Origin: Dongia_A sp035274225
GTDB lineage: Bacteria; Pseudomonadota; Alphaproteobacteria; Dongiales; Dongiaceae
Direction of reading: 5' to 3'
Assembly (NCBI GenBank): GCA_035274225.1
Contig: DATEOK010000204.1
Span: 1-28,636 of the forward strand
DNA length: 28,636 nucleotides
In this document: positions 8,447 to 14,946 of the stretch, piece after piece
Numbering within the stretch: the first letter of the stretch is position 1
How the letters are laid out: each line of letters begins with the position of its first letter
Notes under the pieces: model-generated
The model's database searches: none
What the model was told of the DNA's origin: nothing
What the model saw: only the letters and a program-made list of their open reading frames with translations
Position numbers and translations under genes: made by a program

Positions 8447-8577
8447 CCGTCATGGCAAGGCTTGGCCTTGCCATCCACGAGTTTCAATGCACGCTGCCGT
8501 GCTCGTTCAGGCAAACTCATGGATCCCAAGGCCAAGCGCCGTCGGCGAAGGCCGACATACGTCGGCGGGGATGACGG
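8447..8577. repeat. REP-like palindromic intergenic element, copy 1
   Basis: The 208-bp spacer between rsh and acpS folds into a long imperfect palindrome. The outer arms are CCGTCAT (8447-8453) and ATGACGG (8571-8577). Inner arms at 8461-8484 and 8513-8536 pair at 21 of 24 positions. A further small hairpin, GCCGAC-N4-GTCGGC, follows near 8551-8566. The 14-nt core CCATCCACGAGTTT (8471-8484) recurs exactly in the element before parC. I read it as a dispersed non-coding repeat of the kind common in alphaproteobacteria. Family membership cannot be proved from one window. Confidence 0.75.
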
Positions 8578-8623
8578 GGTGGAAAACGGAGGGCGGCGTG
8601 AAGTCTCGAAGCAGCCGCGCCGC

Positions 8624-9022
8624 ATGATCCTCGGCATCGGCAACGACATGATCGATATCCGGCGGGTGGAGAAATCCATCGAACGCTTTGGCGAGCGGTT
8701 CCTCGGCCGTGTCTTCACCGACGTCGAGCGCAAGAAGTCCGACCGGCGGGCGCTGCGCGCGGCCTCCTACGCCAAGCGCTTTGCCGCCAAGGAAGCCTGC
8801 GCCAAGGCGCTCGGCACCGGGCTCAATGCCGGGGTGTTCTGGCGCGACATGGGGGTGGTCAACCTGCCGTCCGGCAAGCCGACCCTGAAGCTGACCGGCG
8901 GCGCCCTGAAGCGACTGCAGGCGATCACGCCGCCTGGCATGGAAGCGCAGATCGACCTCACCATCACCGACGATTTTCCGCAGGCCCAGGCCATCGTCAT
9001 TATCTCCGCCAACCCCGCCTGA
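8624..9022 (+). CDS. acpS: Holo-[acyl-carrier-protein] synthase
   Basis: This enzyme transfers 4'-phosphopantetheine from CoA to the serine of acyl carrier protein, activating it for fatty-acid synthesis in the cytosol. The 132-residue protein starts with MILGIGNDMIDIRRVE, whose D8 binds Mg. The second signature, KRFAAKEACAKALGTG (51-66), contributes E57. Both are intact. The start is unambiguous because the frame upstream runs through the REP-like element and is not conserved. There is no strong Shine-Dalgarno (upstream reads GCAGCCGCGCCGC). The gene lies between rsh and lepB as in other alphaproteobacteria, 208 bp after rsh because of the repeat, and may therefore rely on read-through or its own promoter. 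Confidence 0.95.
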   Translation: MILGIGNDMIDIRRVEKSIERFGERFLGRVFTDVERKKSDRRALRAASYAKRFAAKEACAKALGTGLNAGVFWRDMGVVNLPSGKPTLKLTGGALKRLQAITPPGMEAQIDLTITDDFPQAQAIVIISANPA

Positions 9023-9129
9023 TTCGACCCAAGTTTTTGAAAAGCCAGATGAAAAGACTATCGGACCCGACGGCTGAGTTTCTTGACTTTGCCGGCTGCG
9101 GCTGGCTTGATCCCCCGCGGTCGGGCGAG

Positions 9130-9145
9130 GCGGCGCTCGCGCCGC
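9130..9145. promoter_or_regulatory. GC-rich hairpin in the lepB leader
   Basis: A perfect 6-bp hairpin, GCGGCG-CTCG-CGCCGC, ends 27 nt before the lepB start codon in the 150-bp acpS-lepB spacer. It is not followed by a T-run, so a classical terminator is unlikely. It could attenuate, stabilise or be processed in the lepB-rnc-era message. That role is inferred from position alone. Confidence 0.3.
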
Positions 9146-9172
9146 TTGGTCCCGTGTAACAAAGAAGTCGAC

Positions 9173-10057
9173 ATGTCACGCAAAGATTCCGGCGCCTTCA
9201 GTGAATTCTGGGAAATCGTCAAGACGCTGCTGTGGGCGGCGGTCATTGCGATCGTCATCCGCACCTTTGCGTATGAGCCCTTCAACATCCCGTCCGGCTC
9301 CATGGTGCCGACCCTCCTGGAAGGCGACTACCTGTTCGTCTCCAAGATGGCTTACGGCTACTCCAAATTCTCCTTCCCCGGCGGGCTGGTGCCGGTCAAG
9401 GGGCGGATCTGGGAAGGCGCGCCGACCCGCGGCGAGGTGGTGGTGTTCCGCCCAACGCGTGATCCGGAGACCGACTTCATCAAGCGCGTGATCGGACTGC
9501 CCGGCGACCGCATCCAGGTGCGCGACGGCCGGCTCTACATCAATGACGTGATGGTGGAGCGCCAGCGCATCGAGGACTACGTCGATTCCGACGATCCGGC
9601 CGCCAAACCGAAGGACCAATACCTGGAGACGCTCCCAGGCGGCGTCACGCATCGGATCATCGAATCCGCAGGAGATGCCGGTGGTTTCGACAATACGCCG
9701 GCCTACGTCGTGCCGGCCGACCACTATCTCATGATGGGTGACAATCGCGACGGCTCGAACGACAGCAGAGCGCTCGGCACCTTCGAGGATTTCATGGTGG
9801 GGGTTGATCCAAATGACAGCAAGGCCGTGCAGCAGGCGCAATCGGACTTCGAGACGCAGTGTACGAATGACGTGACCAACACGATCGACGAGAGCCGTGC
9901 GAAATGCCTGGGCACTGTCGGCTTCGTGGCCAAGGAGAACCTGATCGGTCCGGCCAAGATCCTGTTCTGGTCCTACGGCGACACGTTCCATTGGTACAAT
10001 CCGATCAGCTGGGTCACGGCCCTGCGCTTTGACCGTTTGCTGAACGTGATCGAGTGA
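9173..10057 (+). CDS. lepB: Signal peptidase I with unusual cysteine-bearing insert
   Basis: This inner-membrane serine protease cleaves signal peptides from exported proteins. The 294-residue protein has one N-terminal membrane helix (about 16-32). The Ser/Lys dyad is visible: S43 in IPSGSMVPTLLEGD and K104 in FIKRVIGLPGD. The box GDNRDGSNDSRALG is intact. Between that box and the C-terminal VGFVAKENLIGPA there is an insertion of about 40 residues containing two cysteines (in ETQCTNDV and RAKCLG), which the usual enzyme lacks. The ATG at 9173 is chosen because MSRKDSGAFSEFWEIVKTLL is the typical start; the longer frame from 9083 covers the hairpin region. The stop abuts the rnc start with no gap, indicating coupling. 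Confidence 0.95.
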   Translation: MSRKDSGAFSEFWEIVKTLLWAAVIAIVIRTFAYEPFNIPSGSMVPTLLEGDYLFVSKMAYGYSKFSFPGGLVPVKGRIWEGAPTRGEVVVFRPTRDPETDFIKRVIGLPGDRIQVRDGRLYINDVMVERQRIEDYVDSDDPAAKPKDQYLETLPGGVTHRIIESAGDAGGFDNTPAYVVPADHYLMMGDNRDGSNDSRALGTFEDFMVGVDPNDSKAVQQAQSDFETQCTNDVTNTIDESRAKCLGTVGFVAKENLIGPAKILFWSYGDTFHWYNPISWVTALRFDRLLNVIE

Positions 10058-10774
10058 ATGACGAAGAACGGAGAGGCGCCGCTCGAGCAATTGATGCAGG
10101 TCCTGGGGCACAATTTCGGTGACCCCGACCTGTTGCGGACGGCGCTCACCCACCCCAGCGCACTGACGCGCCGCACCGGCCGGCAGGGGCCGCGCCAGAA
10201 GGGCGGGCAGGACAACCAGCGGCTGGAGTTTCTCGGCGACCGCGTGCTCGGCCTTGTGGTCGCGGAGATGCTCTATCGCACCTTCGGCAAGGAAGACGAG
10301 GGCGCGATGGCCAAACGGCTGGCTGCCTTGGTGCGGCAGGAGGGCCTGGCCCACGTCGCGCGCTCGATCGATCTCGGCAGCCATCTCATCCTGTCGCGCG
10401 GCGAGGCGGAGGGCGGCGGACGCGACAACGCCGCGACCCTGGCCGATGCCTGCGAAGCGGTGATCGGCGCGATCTATCTCGATGCCGGGCTGGATACCGC
10501 GCGGCAGTTCGTCGAGCGCCACTGGGCCGAGCTGGTCGCCGCCGATTCCAAGCCGCCGCAGGATGCCAAGACTGCGCTGCAGGAATGGGCGCAAGCCGCC
10601 GGCCTGCCGCTGCCGATCTACGAGGTGGTGGAATCGAGCGGCCCGCCGCATGATCCGACCTTTACCGTCGAGGTGCGGGTCAGCGGCAAGCGCACCGCCA
10701 AGGCCAGCGGCAAATCCAAGCGCTCGGCGGAGCAGGCGGCCGCCGCCTTTCTGATGTCGGAACTGCGCTCGTGA
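10058..10774 (+). CDS. rnc: Ribonuclease III
   Basis: This cytosolic endonuclease cuts double-stranded RNA, including rRNA precursors and structured mRNAs. The 238-residue protein has the catalytic domain at 1-160: the signature NQRLEFLGDRVLG contributes E57 and D61, and LADACEAVIGAIYLD contributes D130 and E133, so all metal ligands are present. A double-stranded RNA-binding domain follows at about 168-235 (DAKTALQEWAQ to KRSAEQAAAAFL). Its ATG directly follows the lepB stop, and its last 4 nt overlap the GTG start of era. The lepB-rnc-era transcript is thus a tight operon, like the autoregulated rnc-era operon of E. coli; whether RNase III cleaves its own leader here is unknown. Confidence 0.96.
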   Translation: MTKNGEAPLEQLMQVLGHNFGDPDLLRTALTHPSALTRRTGRQGPRQKGGQDNQRLEFLGDRVLGLVVAEMLYRTFGKEDEGAMAKRLAALVRQEGLAHVARSIDLGSHLILSRGEAEGGGRDNAATLADACEAVIGAIYLDAGLDTARQFVERHWAELVAADSKPPQDAKTALQEWAQAAGLPLPIYEVVESSGPPHDPTFTVEVRVSGKRTAKASGKSKRSAEQAAAAFLMSELRS

Positions 10775-11688
10775 CCGATACAGATTTGGATTCTGGGACG
10801 CGATGCGGATTCGTCGCGCTGATCGGCGCGCCCAATGCCGGCAAGTCGACCCTGCTCAACCGCCTGATCGGCGCCAAGGTCTCGATCGTCAGCCCCAAGG
10901 TGCAGACCACGCGCCGCCGTGTGCTCGGCGTCGCCATGCGCGGCGATGCGCAGGCGGTGTTCGTCGACACGCCCGGCATCTTCGCGCCGAAGCGGCGTCT
11001 CGACCGCGCGATGGTGGCTGCCGCCTGGAGCGGGGCGGGGGATGCCGACCGCATCGTGCTGCTGGTCGATGCCACCAAGAAGAAGATCGACGCCGATACG
11101 CGCGCGATCATCGAAGGCCTCAAGAAGGACAATCGCACCGCGATCTGTGCCATCAACAAGGTGGACGCGGTCAAGCACGAGGCCCTGCTCAAGCTGGCGG
11201 CCGAACTCAACGCCGCATTCCCATTCGAGCAGACGTTCATGATCTCCGCCGAGACCGGCGACGGGGTCGAGGATCTGATGGCCGAAGTGGTCGCGCACCT
11301 GCCGGAGGGCCCGCACCATTTCCCCGACGACCAGCTGACCGACCTGCCGGTGCGCCTGCTGGCGGCGGAGGTGACGCGCGAGCATCTGTTCCGCCAGCTG
11401 CACGAGGAAGTGCCCTATGCACTGACGGTCGAGACCGAGTCCTGGGAAGAGTTCAAGGATGGCAGCGCCAAGGTTTCGCAGGTCGTCTACGTGGCGCGCG
11501 ACAACCAGAAGGCCATCGTGCTGGGCAAAGGCGGCAGCCGGATCAAGCAGGTGCGCGAAGCGGCGCAGAAAGAGCTTGAGGAGATGCTCGAGCGCAAAGT
11601 GCATCTCTTCCTGTTCGTGAAAGTGCGCGAGAACTGGCAGGAGGACCCCGAGCGCTATCGCGAAATGGGGCTGGACTTCGAAAGGTAG
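10771..11688 (+). CDS. era: GTPase Era, 30S assembly factor
   Basis: Era is an essential GTPase that binds the 3' end of 16S rRNA and checks small-subunit maturation. The 305-residue protein begins with a GTG inside a 4-nt overlap (GTGA) with the rnc stop. GTPase motifs are G1 GAPNAGKST (19-27), G3 DTPG (66-69), G4 NKVD (129-132) and G5 SAETG (159-163). The C-terminal KH domain contains GKGGSRIK (252-259), the RNA-binding loop. Nothing is truncated. In most alphaproteobacteria recO follows directly, but here a periplasmic binding protein gene intervenes 88 nt later. Confidence 0.97.
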   Translation: MTDTDLDSGTRCGFVALIGAPNAGKSTLLNRLIGAKVSIVSPKVQTTRRRVLGVAMRGDAQAVFVDTPGIFAPKRRLDRAMVAAAWSGAGDADRIVLLVDATKKKIDADTRAIIEGLKKDNRTAICAINKVDAVKHEALLKLAAELNAAFPFEQTFMISAETGDGVEDLMAEVVAHLPEGPHHFPDDQLTDLPVRLLAAEVTREHLFRQLHEEVPYALTVETESWEEFKDGSAKVSQVVYVARDNQKAIVLGKGGSRIKQVREAAQKELEEMLERKVHLFLFVKVRENWQEDPERYREMGLDFER

Positions 11689-11776
11689 TCGTTTGCGCCT
11701 GCCGCGCTTAGCGTTCGGTTAACTATGTTGAGGCCATTGTCGGCTGGCCTGCGCATGATGCGCGGAAGGGGCCTTC

Positions 11777-12571
11777 ATGACGGCGTTTTTCAGGGTGGCG
11801 GCGGTTTGCGTGCTGATGCTGGGCGCCCTTCCGTCCGGTGCCCTTGCCGAAGACGACAGCATCGAGATGCTGGTCGGCCGGAACCCGCCCAATGTGCGAT
11901 GGGAGAATGGCAAGCTGACCGGCTATTGGGTCGAGCTCTCCCGACTCGCCGCGCAAAAGGCGAATGTTCCGATCCGTGGTTTCCAGAACCTGCCCTATCA
12001 GCGCTCGCTGGAGGAGGTGGCCGGTGGATCGCATGTCTGCCACCCCTTCGTTGCCCGGACGCCAAAGCGCGAATCATCGTACCGCTGGATTGCGCCGACG
12101 CGGCGCATCGTCACGACGGTGTTCGTCACCGGCGACTTGCCGAATCCGCCCACGACCGTGGAACAGCTGAAGCAGCACGAGATCGCGGTCCAGCGCGGCA
12201 CCCTCGGCGATCAGGCGCTGGAGGAACTCGGCATTCCGGCGATGCGCATCACCGATACCAATCGGCTCGCCATCCTGCTGGCGCATGGCCGGGTGTCGGT
12301 ATTCGTTGCGGAATACGCCTCGGGTCTTGCCGCGGCAAAGGAAGCATCCGTGAGCGTGAAGGAGGCGATGCCGTTGGCGGAGACGATGGGATATTTTGTC
12401 TGCTCGCCGGGCGTCGATGCCGCCGTCGCCGATCGCCTGGCCGGTGCGATCGACGGCATCTTCGCCGATGGCCTCGACCGGCCGCTCGCGGCGGCCGACG
12501 GGATGGACGCGCCGATGTACGATCGCGTGCGCCCGCCGCTGTCCCAGGTGAGCGTTCAGCCAACGCAATAG
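11777..12571 (+). CDS. Orphan periplasmic solute-binding protein (SBP family 3-like)
   Basis: This 264-residue exported protein has a clear signal peptide, a hydrophobic core with a signal peptidase I site ALA|ED after residue 24. The mature part looks like an extracellular solute-binding protein of family 3: GKLTGYWVELSRLAAQ near the start, RWIAPTRRIVTTVFVTG in the middle and IAVQRGTLGDQALEELG afterwards. Two mature cysteines, C88 and C209, could form a disulfide. No permease or ATPase gene is adjacent, so it may serve a transporter encoded elsewhere or act as a sensor or scavenger. It interrupts the conserved era-recO junction. A purine-rich GGAAGGGG precedes the ATG. The exact ligand class is not readable; amino-acid-like ligands are typical of the family. 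Confidence 0.8.
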   Translation: MTAFFRVAAVCVLMLGALPSGALAEDDSIEMLVGRNPPNVRWENGKLTGYWVELSRLAAQKANVPIRGFQNLPYQRSLEEVAGGSHVCHPFVARTPKRESSYRWIAPTRRIVTTVFVTGDLPNPPTTVEQLKQHEIAVQRGTLGDQALEELGIPAMRITDTNRLAILLAHGRVSVFVAEYASGLAAAKEASVSVKEAMPLAETMGYFVCSPGVDAAVADRLAGAIDGIFADGLDRPLAAADGMDAPMYDRVRPPLSQVSVQPTQ

Positions 12572-12611
12572 GGCTGGATTTCACCGCGCGAACCGGGCAG
12601 CGTCTGGCCCG

Positions 12612-13343
12612 ATGGATTGGCAGGATCAGGGCTTCGTGTTGGCGGCGCGGCGGCATGGCGAGAGCGATGCCATCCTGACCGTGTTGACGCGCGAGCACGG
12701 CCGGCATCTCGGCATCGTCAAGGGCGGCACCGGCCGGCGCCAGCGCGCGGTGGTGGAGACCGGCAATGCCGTCACCGCCCACTGGCACGCGCGGCTCAGC
12801 GAACACCTTGGGCGCTTTCAGGTGGACCTCAGCGCTCCCCATGCAGCGCTGTGCATGGCGGACCCGGCCCGGCTCGCGGCGCTGACCGCCGCCTGCTCCA
12901 CCCTCGACGCCGCCCTGCCGGAGCGCGAGCCGCACGAGGACGTATTCGATGATTTCGCCGCGCTCGTCGAGCAGCTGTCGCGCCAGGCGGTGGACTGGCC
13001 GACCCAGTTCGTCCGCTGGGAAGCGCGCCTGCTGTCCTCGCTGGGGTTCGGCCTCGACCTCGCGCAATGCGCGGTGACCGGCGCGACCCATGGCCTCGCC
13101 TTTGTCTCGCCGAAGACCGGGCGCGCGGTGACGGCGGAAGCGGGCAAGCTGCACAAGGACAAGTTGCTGCCGTTGCCCCCGTTCCTGACCGAGCCACAAA
13201 GTCGACCGGGTCGCGACGATCTGGCCGCCGGCTTGCGCTTGACGGGCTATTTCCTCGACCGGCATGTATTCGCCCATGCGCCGAGACCCGGCGCGTCGGA
13301 AGCGCGGGCGCGGCTGATCGAACGTCTGACTGGGCGGAACTGA
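12612..13343 (+). CDS. recO: DNA repair protein RecO
   Basis: RecO works with RecR (and RecF) to load RecA on SSB-coated single-stranded DNA during gap repair. The 243-residue protein has the N-terminal OB-fold (about 1-80: MDWQDQGFVLAARRHGESDA and GIVKGGTGRR) and a helical C-terminal domain, with CAVTGATHGLAFVSPKTGRAV at about 154-174 as the conserved central segment. Only scattered cysteines are present, so the four-cysteine zinc site seen in some RecO proteins is absent. It follows the solute-binding protein gene by 40 nt. Its stop codon overlaps the ribosome-binding site of the next flavoenzyme gene, so the two may be co-translated. Confidence 0.93.
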   Translation: MDWQDQGFVLAARRHGESDAILTVLTREHGRHLGIVKGGTGRRQRAVVETGNAVTAHWHARLSEHLGRFQVDLSAPHAALCMADPARLAALTAACSTLDAALPEREPHEDVFDDFAALVEQLSRQAVDWPTQFVRWEARLLSSLGFGLDLAQCAVTGATHGLAFVSPKTGRAVTAEAGKLHKDKLLPLPPFLTEPQSRPGRDDLAAGLRLTGYFLDRHVFAHAPRPGASEARARLIERLTGRN

Positions 13344-13352
13344 GGGGGAATC

Positions 13353-14588
13353 TTGGGCAAGAACATCTTGGTGATCGGCGCCGGCATTGTCGGCTGTTCG
13401 ACAGCGCTCTGGCTGCAGCGCGATGGGCATCAGGTGACCATCGTCGATAAGAAGGGTCCGGGCGAGGGGACGTCGTTCGGCAACGCCAGCGTGATCGCCA
13501 CCGAATCCTGCATTCCGGTCGCGACGCCGGGCATCCTGTGGGACATGCCGAAATATCTCAGCGATCCGCTCGGTCCGCTTGCGATCCGCTGGTCCTACCT
13601 GCCCAAGCTGGCGCCCTGGCTGTGGCGCTTCGTGCGGTCGAGCGGAGAGACGACGGTCGAGCAGATCTCGATCGCCCTGCGCACCCTCATGGTCGAGGCG
13701 CTGGCGGCGCACAAGGAGTTGGCCAAGGCAGCGGGCTGCGCCGACATCATCCAGGACACCGGCTGGCTCGGCATCTTCGAGAGCGATGCCAAGTTCCAGT
13801 CGTACCAGTGGGACCTGGAATTGCAGAAGCGCCGCGGCGTCAAGTTCGACATCCTCAAGGCCGAGGAGATCAAGCAGTTCGAGCCGAGCCTGGCGCCGAT
13901 CTACAAGCACGCTGTCTATTACCCGGAGAATTCCTACGTCCTCGACAATTACCGGCTCGTGCGCACGCTGGCGGAAGACGTCACCCGCAATGGCGGCCGC
14001 GTGGTGCAGGACGAGGTCCAGGATTTCGAGATCGGCGCCGACGGGCCGAAGGCCGCCATCGGCAAGAACGGCCGCTATCCGTTCGACGCGGTGGTGGTGA
14101 CGGCCGGCGCCTGGTCGCGCGTGCTGTCCGCGAAGCTGGGTGAAGACGTGCCGCTGGAGACCGAGCGCGGCTATCACGTGACCCTGCCGCACGCGAAGAA
14201 GCCGCGCATGCCGCTCTATTCCGGCGATCACTCCTTTGCGGTGACGCCGCTCGACATCGGCCTGCGTTTCGCCGGCACGGTGGAACTGGGCGGCCTGGAG
14301 CTGCCGCCCAACCCCGGGCGCAACGAGGTGCTGCTGAAGCACGGCCGCCGCATGTTCGGTTCGCTCGACGAGCGCGACCGCAGCGACTGGATGGGGTTCC
14401 GCCCGTCGATGCCGGACTCCAAGCCGGTGATCGACCGCGGCCGCCGCTTCAAGAACGCGTTCTTCGCGTTCGGCCACGGGCATGTCGGCCTGACGCTGGG
14501 ACCGATCACCGGCAAGCTGATGGCAGACCTGGTGAGCGACCGCAAGCCGAAGATCGATCTGAAGCCGTTCGCGGTGGATCGGTTCTGA
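13353..14588 (+). CDS. FAD-dependent D-amino-acid dehydrogenase-like oxidoreductase
   Basis: This 411-residue flavoenzyme belongs to the DAO fold (DadA-like), which oxidises amino acids or other amines using FAD. The N-terminal dinucleotide site is ILVIGAGIVGCSTALWLQRDG (GAGIVG at 9-14), followed by the acidic ribose-binding end VTIVDKKGPGEGTSFGNASV. The C-terminal FAD segment reads FFAFGHGHVGLTLGPITGK. The start is a TTG: GAGGGG at 13342-13348 sits at the right distance, and no ATG or GTG fits the family N-terminus. That strong site overlaps the recO stop. A tiny membrane-peptide gene starts 1 nt after its stop. The substrate is unknown; D-amino acids, proline derivatives or N-methyl amines are all possible. 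Confidence 0.87.
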   Translation: MGKNILVIGAGIVGCSTALWLQRDGHQVTIVDKKGPGEGTSFGNASVIATESCIPVATPGILWDMPKYLSDPLGPLAIRWSYLPKLAPWLWRFVRSSGETTVEQISIALRTLMVEALAAHKELAKAAGCADIIQDTGWLGIFESDAKFQSYQWDLELQKRRGVKFDILKAEEIKQFEPSLAPIYKHAVYYPENSYVLDNYRLVRTLAEDVTRNGGRVVQDEVQDFEIGADGPKAAIGKNGRYPFDAVVVTAGAWSRVLSAKLGEDVPLETERGYHVTLPHAKKPRMPLYSGDHSFAVTPLDIGLRFAGTVELGGLELPPNPGRNEVLLKHGRRMFGSLDERDRSDWMGFRPSMPDSKPVIDRGRRFKNAFFAFGHGHVGLTLGPITGKLMADLVSDRKPKIDLKPFAVDRF

Positions 14589-14589
14589 G

Positions 14590-14730
14590 ATGAAAAAATG
14601 GCTCATCGCGGCGATCGCCATCCTGCTGGTGATTGCCGGCGGCTATTGGCTGCGGCAGCAGTCGCTGATTGATGGTTGCTTGGATAGCGGCGGCCGCTGG
14701 GACTATGCCGCGGGCGCATGTGAGCGATAG
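14590..14730 (+). CDS. 46-residue membrane-anchored peptide with CxxxGGxW...C motif
   Basis: This short gene encodes MKKWLIAAIAILLVIAGGYW, one membrane helix, then LRQQSLIDG and a periplasmic tail CLDSGGRWDYAAGACER. Two cysteines flank a GGRW turn, suggesting a disulfide-closed loop outside the membrane. It begins 1 nt after the stop of the flavoenzyme gene and would be translationally coupled to it. Small proteins ending in a C-x3-GG-x-W-xn-C pattern are, from memory, common in alphaproteobacteria and mostly annotated as hypothetical. Support is coupling, a textbook lysine-rich start and helix, and a stop just before the repeat element. Its function is unknown. Confidence 0.7.
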   Translation: MKKWLIAAIAILLVIAGGYWLRQQSLIDGCLDSGGRWDYAAGACER

Positions 14731-14745
14731 CCCGCGCACGCCTCG

Positions 14746-14849
14746 CTCGTCCTGGTCGTGCTTGGCACGACCATCCACGAGTTTGCTGCAATAACACGCT
14801 CTTGCCCGTCGAAACTCGCGGATGGTCGGACCAGGTCCGAGCATGACGA
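14746..14849. repeat. REP-like palindromic intergenic element, copy 2
   Basis: Most of the 216-bp spacer before parC is a long imperfect palindrome. The left arm (14746-14784, from CTCGTC to CGAGTTT) pairs imperfectly with the right arm (14812-14849, from AAACTCG to GCATGACGA). The core CCATCCACGAGTTT (14771-14784) is identical to that of the element after rsh, and the 10 nt before it match at 7. The tips of the two copies differ, which fits a dispersed mobile or duplicated repeat with compensatory arm changes. Confidence 0.75.
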
Positions 14850-14946
14850 ATTGGCGAGCGGTGAGCTGCCGAGTCGCAGGCCGTTTTGCTTGACGCCTCA
14901 GCGTCCACGCCTAAATTGACGACAAATTTTCCGACTCGGAAGCATA

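Noticed and set aside
9130..9145. Hairpin before lepB as a factor-independent terminator for acpS
   Set aside because: No run of T follows the stem, and lepB directly downstream needs transcription; listed instead as a leader hairpin.
9083..9172. N-terminal extension of lepB
   Set aside because: The added 30 residues are Arg-rich and unlike any signal peptidase; the leader hairpin lies there, and the ATG at 9173 gives the normal N-terminus.
12249..14621. Long minus-strand open frame opposite recO and the flavoenzyme
   Set aside because: Same reason: it has the biased composition of a shadow frame and no motif.
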